NCBI GenBank assembly: GCA_023238725.1
Contig: CM041531.1
Coordinates: forward strand, 24,096,143-24,160,142
Reading direction: 5' to 3'
DNA: 64,000 bases
Source of the DNA: Scortum barcoo
Taxonomy: Eukaryota; Chordata; Actinopteri; Centrarchiformes; Terapontidae
The notes under the pieces were generated by a model, which saw only the letters and a program-made list of their open reading frames with translations, did no database searches and was not told the origin of the DNA. Below, one piece after another: positions 36,983 to 49,000 of this stretch; the first letter of the stretch is position 1; every line of letters begins with the position of its first letter. The position numbers were made by a program, and so were the translations under genes.

Positions 36983-39900
36983 ATGGAGATCCCAGTTTAT
37001 ACACTAGATGCCTTCACTAATCTACCATTCAAAGGAAACCCTGCGGCAATCTGTCCTCTTATGCATGTGAGTAAGAAGATACAGAAAGGTCATATTGTCT
37101 ATACTCGCCTATTGCAGCTACAGAAGGGATTTGCAAAGCTCAGCTCTCTGCTACTAAACTGTGAATTTACTTTGTTTGTTCAGGGAACACTTACTGATTA
37201 ATTGGGCGTTTTCAGTCAGAGTTTACCAGTTTTATTTGCTCATTTATAAGATTACACCATCTGTTGTAAAACAGGCATAGGCAGCATAGTTCTTCTCTAT
37301 CCATCTATGTGCATGTATACTGCAGCGTATAATAATGACAACAATATGTTTATATTTGAGTATTATGTGTGTTTCAGGAATTGACTGATGAGTTGTATCA
37401 GAAGATAGCAACAGAGATGAACCTGTCAGAAACAGCGTTCATCACCAGGATCAACCCCTCTGACAGTTTCAGTACAGGTCAGGTCTGTTTAATGTGTAAC
37501 CGTTACATCATTTATTATTGATCTTAGCTATCAGTTAAGATTTGAGAGAAATGCACCTTTCCAGGACAGGTTAGCAATTCATGACAAGAATTAACCCCAG
37601 TGTTTTTACAGAAGTTTACCAATCTGTAGTCCATGTTATTGAGGCTGACTGAATGGAAACAAAAAAAGACATTCAGTGGATCCTGGTCACTATAAAGATA
37701 CAAGAATAAAAATTGAATGCCTGCTTGCGGCCTTCAATTATTTAAATGTTGGATGAAACAAACAACATAGTGATTTTAATATGGTTTGCATTTTAACAGA
37801 TGGTAATGAGGCTAAAAATGTAAAACACTATATTCTGAGGTTTTATTAGGGTGAGATTTTAAACAAAATGTAAAAATACGCGCAATTAGAAAATTTTGTT
37901 TGAGTGTTTTTGTCACCCTCTGATGATTAGCAATATTCTCAACAAATCACATAGTGTCCAATGTGTAGAGTTAAACGTAGGCTAATGTTGTTGTTCCAGT
38001 TGGCTTGACACAATAATAATGAATAAAATGTGCGAAATGGGCACATGTGTAGCTGTCAGTACAATACATAAAGCACAGCATTTTTACCTTGAGAGCAAAG
38101 TGCAAGTAGTCTGAACAACCTTCACTTACCTTTCATGCTCTCACTGTAGGCTCCGCTTGGAAAAACTAGGCGCACTGATAAGAGACAAACAGATTAATCA
38201 GTTAAATTAATACTACTGATAAAGACATACTACACATATAAATCTTTGCAGAAAATAAAGTGGCTAAAAGGAACAAAGGTCGGCTATTGTTAAAGACATT
38301 CTGGTTACAGATACAAAGACATAGCTTTGAACCTCTGCGTGGTTTTCTGTGCACAAACTGAAAAAACACCTGTCCTCAGCAGTCTGACAGGTGACAATGT
38401 TAAACACACAGCTAAGACTTGCATTGTTAGAAATGGGAAGCACGATGCATTGAGCTGTCACAGTTAAAAATACCACGTGTAGTTGCTTAGTGTTTTACAA
38501 ATGGTACAACGGCAATGAGAGGAATGTCATTTTGATGATGAAATTATTGTCTCACTGTACATGCAACATATCCAGAGCATAATTGCCTGGCTTCACAGCA
38601 CATGCAGTAATCTTGCTGTTTACCATATTTATATCCCTGGGCAGACATTCTGCTTGTAGCTAAGAATTTACTACTATATTTAAATGAGAAATAGTGGATA
38701 TCTATAAACCTAATTTCATAGAACAAAAAGTAGCTAAATTTGAAGCAAACTATTTTTTCCATTTTTGAAAAGTGGTAGAATGCATGTTAAAGTTGTAAAT
38801 GTGTGTTAAAGCACCCATTTGACAATGTGTTTTGATGAACAGGATCAAGGTTTCGCCTTCGATGGTTCACACCAACCAATGAAGTGAATCTGTGCGGTCA
38901 TGCCACGCTGGCCTCTGCAGCGGTGCTGTTCCAATATGAGAGTAAGATACAAATTAAATGAACACACAGCATGTGTGAACAGCATTAATGCATTAGTTGG
39001 TTTGGAAGACAAGAAAACAGACCCACTCCGAAGATCCATATAGTTTAACTGGGAGAGACATTTTCAAATACTTATATACTTATACAAGTAAATTAATGCA
39101 ACTTAACTTATAAGGATTTATATAACAATTACAGCAGCTGTTCCATGTAATGCAGTGCAGCTAAATACAAGAAAGGACAAAGTATCATCAGCTCATACAC
39201 CCATGTAGACAGTTACGTAAAAACACTTCAGTAAACCTGGTTCATCAGCAAGCCTGTGAGCATAATATTTTATATGTTTATGTGTATATATCTATTAGAG
39301 AATGTGAATCCCATACTGGTGTTTGAGACCAAGAGTGGAGAACTGGCTGTCACCCAGCAGGGGGACGGCTACATCATGGATTTTCCTCTCAACCCACCCA
39401 CCCAGGAGGTACGAGGTCACATCCTTGGTTCGATTATTGTTATTTGTCTCTAGGTGTGTATTTGTGTCAAGAATTGATGGATACATTGTGTGGATCTGAA
39501 GGCCAGTAAGGTATGAAAAGACCAACACTATAAATAAAATATAGTGATGAACATTTAATGAAACATACACACACAGTCAGCCAATGGTATTAATTTTTCA
39601 TTGCACATAACTCTACCATGTAAATGAATATCTGCAACCTACAATAGTGTAACACATGACTGGTCCTGAACTACCACTGCAAGATATTCCAAAAGAAGCT
39701 AATGTTGAAAAAAAAAAATCAAATCAAAACATTTTAACAGCTTCTTTTTTCTAAAATCAATTTTCTCAGGATCCCAATGAGTTCAGAGACATCATCAAGG
39801 TCAGTAAGACAAGTTTTTTCCTTTATTTGTGTATTTTATAGTAGCTTACAGTCTACATGGACCCCTTTATATGTGTATATGCATACAGGTTGCACTTGGA

Positions 39901-41347
39901 GACCACCCGGTCCAGGATGTTTATCTGAGCTCCAACACTAAGAAACTAATGGTTCGATTGGCAGACAGCTGTAACAGGTTATAATGAAAACAAACACACA
40001 CACACACACACAGAATATAACAAAGTCTATTGTATAATAGTTATTCATCTTCACACATGGACAGTGCTGAGTCTTGGAGAGCCACTGACTCACATCCCCA
40101 TAAAAGCACTCACAGTCAGTCAGAAATTCAGTCACATGCCTGTCTCTGGATCATTATCAGTGTCAGAAGTCGCTCTCTCATGTCCTGCCAGGTTTGCTTG
40201 TGACTCTCCATGTGTCTTCTGTCCCTCTTCAGATCAGTGCTGACCAGTCTGAAAGTTGACCCTGTCGCTCTTCAAAGCAGTGAGAGGAGTGGAAGAGTGA
40301 AAGGACTCATAATTACCATGAAAGGTAACCAGAGCTAAAAATGAGGTTATTTAATTAAACCAAGGGGATACTGTTGGACAACTTTAGGATTTGTTAGGCC
40401 TGACCAACATCCACAGTGGTACCAAAGTTAAGATGTGCAGAGTCTTAAGAAATAAGTAACATTTGTTTGATGCCTGAAAATTCCCTTAAAATGCTAAACC
40501 CACTATTAGTTGGACTGTTGGACTGAGACCAACCCCGTTTGAAAACTGCAAGCCATCGTTGATCAAAACGTCCTTTTATATCTGCCAATAGGCTCCCCAG
40601 ACAGCCAGCCAGGATACGACTTCTACTCAAGATATTTTGCTCCGTGGAATGGCGTCCCTGAGGATCCTGTCACTGGTAGACTACTGATATTATTACTAAC
40701 ACCACCAGTATTACTACTGACCACACACACATACAATCTCATGGGTTACTGAGTGTGTGATCATATTTTCTTGCAAATGGCTGAACTCTAAACTTATGTA
40801 AAGTACTTTCCGATAATTAATCAATCCTACATATTTGCATACAGGGAACAGGTACTGGCAAAGATACTAAAACATCTATGGTGCCAGACATCTATCATTC
40901 TTCATGAGTGGCAGAGAGTAAACGTGGCAAATGTTCAGTATGTGTAACCAGTTTCTGGCCTGATGTCTTTTCTGTCGTTGCAGGTTCTGCCCACACTGTG
41001 CTCGGCAGCTACTGGTCTAAGAAACTAGGAAAGAAGAAAATGCTAGGTGATTAATTAAACATGTTAACATTTGACTTGATCAGCAACTTACCAAATTACA
41101 AACCAGTCTTTAACTAACCATTAAACATGTCAATTATGTGTTGAAAGGTGTTGTTTCTCATTATAAACTTGAACTGTATATCACAACACTCATATTATCC
41201 CGTGTGTGTGTGTGTGTGTGTGTGTGTTGTGAAGCTTACCAGTGCTCCAGTCGAGGCGGGGAGTTGGAGCTAGAAGTCAGAGATGACGGAAGAATCAACA
41301 TAGCTGGACAGATCGTCACTGTACTGCAGGGAAGAATCACAATATAA
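36983..41347 (+). CDS. pbld: Phenazine biosynthesis-like domain-containing protein (PhzF family)
   Basis: Cytosolic PhzF/diaminopimelate-epimerase-fold protein (MAWBP in human); its substrate in animals is not settled. Exons: 36983-37066, 37378-37477, 38843-38941, 39299-39408, 39770-39799, 39889-39977, 40233-40324, 40592-40675, 40984-41046, 41235-41347. All junctions are GT-AG and in phase, giving 287 aa (human 288). Family motifs are visible: FKGNPAAIC near the N-terminus, MNLSETAF with the family's catalytic Glu position, LCGHATLASAAVLF at the end of the first half, and FAPWNGVPEDPVTGSAH in the second half. It lies head to head with hnrnph3 as in human. The gene appears intact. AATAAA at 41425-41430 is the likely polyadenylation signal, giving a very short 3' UTR. 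Confidence 0.96.
41201..41228. repeat. (TG)n before the last pbld exon
   Basis: A TG run ends directly before the TGTGAAG acceptor of the last pbld exon, leaving almost no polypyrimidine tract. Confidence 0.85.
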
Positions 41348-41424
41348 CCACAGAGGGCTGACATCATTACAACAGAGACACTGACCCAGGCTTCGTACCA
41401 TTTGATAAAAAATGTCATGGTTTA

Positions 41425-41430
41425 AATAAA
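41425..41430 (+). terminator. pbld: Polyadenylation signal of pbld
   Basis: AATAAA 78 bases after the pbld stop codon, in a short A-rich tail. It is the first canonical signal after the stop. Confidence 0.7.
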
Positions 41431-43079
41431 AAGCAAAACAGTGCTGTCCAGACTGGTCAATCTTATGTTGAAACATCACTCAGCATATGAACAGAAGACA
41501 GGATGGAAAGAACAGCTCACACTTTGTTAGTATTTTTTTTATTATTTATTCTCAGAAACAAAATTCACAATATTATCAGGTTGCCTTGGAAGTAAAACAG
41601 ATAAAAAAGGTAGAAACGCAGCTAGACCGGTGGCAAAACAGTCTGAGCAGAATACATTTCTTTCCAACAAATGGTGGTGCTGACTGTTCATGGCACCAGT
41701 ACTTTACTTAGTACATTACTTCTGTTCATCTACTGCGCAAAGAATTGAAAAACTTTTTACTTTAGTTTTTGCTGTTACAGATAGTCTTATGTTGTGAACT
41801 TTTTTTTTTTTTTTTTAAAAGGAGCAACTAATTACTTACCCGTTTGTTTACATTTCTCTACTCCTGTAGTACATTCACAGATTACAAATCAAGTAAAGTA
41901 GAAATATTTCAAGTATGTATGAAATATCAGGTCACATCACTGAATAAGAAATCACACACTACAGCCTCATCCTTCAGAAAACATCTAGTTGATGTTTGAG
42001 TTGGAAAATACTGATTTAGTCATTTTACAAATAATTATAGTTACTGTATCTTGTTATATAACATAACTTTTCAGCGTTCATCCTTAAGATTGATATTCAG
42101 TTGACTGAGAGAAACTGCTGAGCTTATCTGACTGTTGTAGCACAGTGACATGAATTATAAATAATTATATTCACATTACTAATCATTTTCAGTGTGAGGA
42201 AAGTACCAAGTCACATATTGTCACGGTTTTGATAAATAACTTTCATCAAAACGATTATTGGTTTTTGAATCGTGAGTGCTAGTTGAGGTTTGATGCTCCC
42301 TAACACAGTCCACTACAGTGTCAATTCAACAAATTTTAACTGTAAGACTGTCTTATGGATGCAGCAGAACTCTGTGTGCAACTATTTCAGCTGATCAGTG
42401 TCTTTGAAACTTGTTTCACAGCACAGACATGAACTATTAACACAATTAAAGCAAGAGTGCAATTGTTTAACATTAATAAGCAGCTGTCCCATTGAACGAC
42501 TAAATGTTCTTAAGGTGTCAGTCTTGAGGTGTTGATTAGTGTGATCTGTATCTCCAGTTGCTTATTAAAGACGTACATAAATAATCGCAAGGTAGAGGTC
42601 TAACATTAGGTGACAGGCAGGGAGTGCAGGCTCAATGTGCCACTGAGATACTAAGATAAAGAGGTAAATGTGTTTTAAACTACTGACAACTGACACCTCG
42701 CTCAAGTATTTGCTTCTCATATGTTTGGTCAAAGGCTGCTGACAGATCATTTGGTGATTTTGCAGATCAGCATTCAGTCTCTTCTCAGTTCTGCGGTGAC
42801 ATGAACCTGTAGCAGCACGGTGGCTTCACAGACTTCTATCACAGCGTTATGTTTGGTAAGGCTTTGTGAACAGCTGGTGGGAGCTGGATAATGTGAAGTA
42901 AGGGTTAAGGAAAAAAAAAAAGCACAGAAGATGGGACAAAGTATCATCAATCAAAAATTGCACAGAAGCAGTCTTGTATCACATTAAATGTATAAGACTA
43001 GAATTAATAGTACCAGTTCTTATCAAAAAGAATCAGATTTTGGATTGCAAATGAGGAAATGTTTTATGGTAGCAACAAA
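41431..43079 (-). other. dna2: Probable dna2 3' UTR between two convergent genes
   Basis: No open frame of note. On the minus strand an AATAAA (complement of 41545-41550) lies about 1.5 kb past the dna2 stop and only about 115 bases from the pbld signal. If used, the two genes would end almost back to back. Much of the segment is AT-rich, with T and A runs near 41800. Confidence 0.4.
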
Positions 43080-46000
43080 TTACACCAAGTATTTAAAGGA
43101 TATCATGTTCTCTTGCTGGAGATGGGTGAGCAGTTTCTCCACAGGTGCATAGCGTTTCAACGTTGTTGCAGAGCCCACCATCAGCAGCTTGTGTTTAGCC
43201 CTGGTAATGGCTACGTTCAGGCGACGCCAGTCCTTTAACAGCTCTCCTATCTATCAGCGGAGAAGCGGGAGAGAAGCAGGTTAGATTCCCACCCACCTGT
43301 TCATTTGCTTATTCGTCCATTTAGAACTTGAGGCACAGAGAAGAGTCAAAGAAGGAAAATAAAAGGACACCGGAGAGAGAAACACTTACGCTTCCTTCCT
43401 CTGCAGTGCTCCTGACAAAAGAAAGAATGATCACGCTTTTGTCTCTTCCTTGGTATCTGTCCACTGTATTCACCTCCACACCAGTGAACGCAGAGGACTC
43501 CAGCAGAGCAGAGATGCTCTTTAACTGTTGCCTGTAGGGGGCGATAACACCTATATCGCTAGGCTTAGACCCTGCCTGAAAAAAAAAAACAAAACAAAAA
43601 ACAGGGGTATGTACAACATTTTTTTTCCATTGCTATAATAAAAACATTTAATTCCTCTTGTACCTTTATCAGCAGTGAAAGCAGCTTGTGTACGAGAACA
43701 GCCTCGGTGTGATTGCTTACTCCTCCCTGCTCCACTGACTCCAGAGCTGGCACCTACAGGAGGCAGTGGAGAGAAAATATGAGACCAGCACCCCTCTAAT
43801 TTCCCATTCACAACAACAGCCTTGTGTCTGTCAAGCAAAAAACCCACACCTTGGGAAAAACAATCAAATTTACATAATCCACTTCCTTCAACAGGTAAAG
43901 CAGCTGACTTGATTCCTTAAACTCAGAGAACAGAGTAAAGAAAAGTCTAAAAGCCTCTGCAGGTTATTTTCTATTTATCTAGTTTTGCTTGATTACAAAC
44001 CTCAGAGGCTGTGAACAGTTTAAGCTAACAGCACCTTTATTCACAATTTTAGATTTTCAGTGAAATATCAACATCTTTTCTCTTGACTCATTTCTACCTT
44101 TAAAAAAACAGAACATTAAGTGCCTTTAATATATTTTACCAACCTTTGAGCAATCTAAGAAGCAAACAGGGTTGCTAGGCAACAATGTGGCCTGTATCCA
44201 GGCCAGGTTGTGCTGGGGATCGGTCTCAGCGTAGGAACTAAGCTCCGACTGGACAGACTGCAGGAAGGGGAGGGTGAGCAGGGCTGTAGCCGTCCTCTCT
44301 GATCCACACTCCAGCCGGCCCTCATACATCAGGGAGTTACTTAGAGACATTATCTGCCTGACAACACAAAATACATGCTATTTATTAACTCACCATGCTG
44401 TTTTGCAGCTGTCATGTGAATTGTTTCATCTTCAAATATACTTTTAAGCTCCACTAATGTGCCAATGTATTGTTAGCAATTAAGAGTGTGATTTGAATGG
44501 TCTAAAGAAAGAGCTCATGATTAACAAGATAACTGGAGCAGTGTTAACTGTGTACGTAGGTTTACCTGTTCATTCGGTACTGCACATTGAGTTGGACCAC
44601 TGCTTCCTTATGGAGCTCTAGTCGCTTAAAGAGACTTTCGTCCATCCCAAGTGACCTGCAGAAAAGAATCAAGAAAGAAATAAATAAAATGACAACAGAT
44701 AGTTCCATGGACATTCTTCTAACTCTGCATTAATTACCAACATTCTCTATATGTTGAAACTTGACTTAAGAAGAAACAAAAAAACAAAAAAAAAAGCTGA
44801 CAGGAAGTGTACTTCAGGCAATATTTTTTTTTAATTTTCTGCCTAACATATGCTATAGTTACACACACGCTTTACCTAGCTTCCTGATTTTGTACTATTG
44901 GTGGCAGCTGTTGGTGATCTCCAACCAGGACAAATCTCTTGGCGTAGAACATGGGCCCCAGACAGATGGGCTGGCTGATCTGTGAGGCTTCGTCCACGAT
45001 GCAGAAATCAAACCGGCGACGTGTGAAAAGGGGATGCTTGATGCCCATACAGGTGGTTCCCACTATCAGCTAGAAAGAGACAGAGAGGATCCTTATCAAT
45101 TGATAAGATGTTTACTCATTTAAGTTATAATGTCTACAAGTGAAATGTCTTGAAGACAGAAGCAACTCTAAAATTCCACAAACTAACTCCTCACCTCCTT
45201 ATTATAAAGCTGCTCCAACTCTGATAGAGTGTGAACTCCTTTCTTTCTTGCACTTTCCTCTGTGTAGGGCAGGATGTCTGGATGAACCTGGAGAAGGCAG
45301 CAAAACAAGTAAGTGAGGTTTATTGTAAGGGGACAAAACATTGCTTCTTTTCAATGTAAATTTTGGACTGAACTGTTTCTTTAATATTTCAAATATACAT
45401 ATTTTTACATTCCCAAATACTATTTTGACATATTAATGTATAACACTAAGATTTAATAGTGATGTGTGAAGAATGGAGTAACTTTTTTTAAACACATTAA
45501 TCCATAAAATGACACCGTTTAAATGTACTTGTATGAAACTAATTTGGGAAATAAATTTATTTTATTTACATGTCAGCCATTTACATAATCAATAACAGGT
45601 GTCAACCCTTGCACACCTTCTGCCCCTGCCCAAGACGCAGAAACCCAACCCGGAAACGCTTAAGCTTCAGCAGGATGTTGTCAACAGCAGAGTGGGTGTA
45701 GCTGGTCAGCAACACACTGAAGCCACAGGCGTGAAGGATGCGAACCTGAAAGAAAAAAAGTGAGAAAAGAGACAAAGAGCAAGAAGGACAAAAAGAAGAT
45801 GGGGTGGAGAGGGTTAGAGGTCCGGTCTCACCAGGGAGTGGATCATTTTGCTAAATGGCTCAGTTGAAGTTAATCATGGTTAGGAGTTTACCAGGGTGCA
45901 AATCGTTGTGGTTTTGCCTGTGCCTGGCATGCCGACAATCAGTGTGTAGTCTTTAGATAACAACACCTTCTTCATGGCCTGCTTTTGGGGTTTGTTTAGA

Positions 46001-49000
46001 CCTAAACACACACATACACACATACACACACAACAAATTAACCAAGCGGGAATTCTCATATGCAAGTGTGATATGGCCTTCATACAAGAAAATGATAGAT
46101 ATATGTGAACAGTTTTCCTATATGGCCTCTACTATCAACTGTTTTTAATGCCTGGGGAAGTGGGCTTCAAGTCTGTTCATTTTTAACCATGAAGTTGCTC
46201 ATTTATAGCAACTACAGTAATGGAAAGTACATCAAATACAGAAAAGGACAAAATAAAGAAAATGAAGCAGGCACAGTATAAGAACAGAGCAGAGCAGCTT
46301 TATCACCTTTGAGGATGTTGGCCACGGTGTCCTTCGCCTCTCTTGGCAGGACAGAACTGAGGTTGGAAATAAACTCTGGAGGATGAAGGTCAACTACCAG
46401 CTCCCTCAGGCGATCACTGCACAGACAGACATTTTTATTAAATGACACCTTTTAACACCAAGCATAAAATGTGTGAGACTACTGCCACAATTCCCTAGAG
46501 GCTGGCTTTAGCATTACATACATGGCATGCCATCATAGCTTAATACTGAATTTCACTGGACCTACCTGTCTTCACAGTTTTCCATCAGTCTGGAGAGATT
46601 GGTGAGGTGGGTGCTGAGGCCCACCACACCTTCATCACCGTCCAGTCGAAACAACACACCACTGAATTTGGACAGATCTCTGTAATACACATAAATCAGG
46701 TTAGTGACTTCAACTGAGCTGCTGACAGACAGAAAAGTCCAAAGAATTCACTGCCATTTATTTTCTTGGATACTTCAGACTGCAGGTGTATGTGTGGACT
46801 TGTTCTCACCTGTCCAGAGTGCAGCTGATCGATGTCCTGCTGACCTCGCACAAGTATCCCGTTGCTAAACCAACCAGACGACCTTCCTGGTCGCTAACCA
46901 CAATGCGATCCCCGCTGGCCAATCCACTGCTGGCCAAACCTTTCCGTGGCACCACACTGCTTCTCTGGAAACGATGGAGGTAAACCCCTTCAGACTGCAC
47001 GGTCACTGGGCCACTGAGCTGCACATTCCCCAGACAGCTCCCCTTCTTCTCACTAGAAACAGGGCAGAGGGTACTGAGTGGTGGAATTTAAGAAAAGTGC
47101 TTATTGCAAAGTGTCTAAAACAGCAAGATGGGGTTGATTTTATTCATACGTTCTTATATCTAATACTGGATTTGACTTCACTGGGAGGCTTTGATAGCAT
47201 TCACAACATAAGCTAACATTCATTGAAGAGCAAAGACTGTTTTAGAGTGTTTTACCTTTCCTCAGCTGTCTGGAGCCACACACGCTTTCGGCCATTCTTG
47301 GCCTCCATGGTGGTGGCCTCAAGGCAGCAGAGCAGCAGCCAATGGGAAAAATACTTTGTATGTGATGGGGTCAGGTGACCGGTCTCCTGCTGCAGGAAGT
47401 CACTCACAACATCCTCGTAGTCGCCTGCAGAGCTGCCATCAACCGCTCTGGAGGAAATGGGAGGACAGGGAAAGAGGGATATCAGATAGGAAGTAGTAAT
47501 AAAAGAGGGCAAAATAGACAGAAGGAATCACAGCTTATTGAGACGATTTAACTACTATCATTAATTAATGGTTGTAATGGTTTTGTGTATAAACTGGGAT
47601 ATGCTTGGTGATAGCTTTTATAAAAAAAAAAAATATATTTCCATGACTGCAAAATGAGTTTACCTCTCATATAAAGCACAATTTCTCTTCTGAGGACAAT
47701 ACTGGCAGGTTTGTCTGTTTGTCAGGATGTCAGGAAGTCTGGACAAGTGGCTCCGGTCCGCCCCTTTCTCCACAGAGTTATGAATGTGATGAACCAAGGT
47801 GTTCCTCAGCTTCAGCAGCTCTGAGATACAGAGTTCAGCAATAAATGTGATTGCAAGAGAGGCCGGTGTGAAAGAGTGTAAAAAGACACTGCTCTTCACT
47901 GCACCAACATGCTGTACATTCAATTATTAATGATAAAAATCATATTGTGATACAATTGTATGATTGGGAAGCTTGGTTAAGCACATGTGGATGTTTGGTA
48001 CCTCTGCGGTCCATGTGGCTGGCCACTACAGGATGCATGTTGGCAGTCTTGAGGTAAAGCAGAAAGCCAGCTTCGGGGTTGTATCTCTCCATGCTCATTA
48101 GAGTGTAAAGAATGACCTACACATGGAAAATACATATGAGCATCCTGAAACCAGGGTTTGTATGTTCTTCTATCAATGTTGAGCACACTGTGGTCCACCA
48201 ACTTGACTGCGATGCTCTATTGAGTTTGACTCCTTTCCAGTCTTCAGCTCCAGTGGGAGGGTCCTCTCCTCTGAGGTTCTAGGAGTACCGCTTCGTGGTC
48301 TTTGGATTCGAACCCGCGCCGTCACATCGATTTTCCCTTTCAGACCAAATCTTGGTGACCACACATTCTCCTCGATATCTGCCAACTCTGTAACCGTGAC
48401 GACAGGTGCCAAGTCCTGACCATTGCTCTGGGCTCTGCTGTTTGGGCTGAGATCATCGAGAGCAAGAGACAGACATACATTATTATTATTAAACTGTGCA
48501 AAAACATCCTCAGTAGTGACAGCATTTTAGTCAAGATCTGGGATAATAAAAATGTGATAGCACATATGACACTGAGTAATACCACATTTGGACACTATCA
48601 GTCAGATAAACTCCTGTTGCACGTACATTTTGAGGCTGATAGCTTTTGGTGTTGGTGAACAGAGATATTCCTTTGCCCAATGTTCCAGTGAGGGCAAATA
48701 ATCATGCAGTTCCTGCTTCATCTCTTCTTGGCTGACACCCAAACTGTACCTACAGACACATGGACAAAACACAAACATAACTGAACAAGACAAATACATA
48801 TGCACACAAACATGTATGATTAAGATAGGGGAAGGTCTGCAGCTTCCTGTAAAGGATCATCTAACCACTTACATGTCTCCTAGGTACTGAGGACTGTGCA
48901 GGGCCTGGTCAGCCAGCTTAGAAAGTGTCTCCAGAGAAAAATCTTTAGCTGTAGCTGCTCTCTGGAAGACTTCATGGACCATGGTGCCGTTCAGCATCTG

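Noticed and set aside
36923..37201. Longer reading of pbld exon 1 running through to 37201
   Set aside because: The start at 36983 and donor at 37066 give the family N-terminus and the correct phase; the extra codons are intron.
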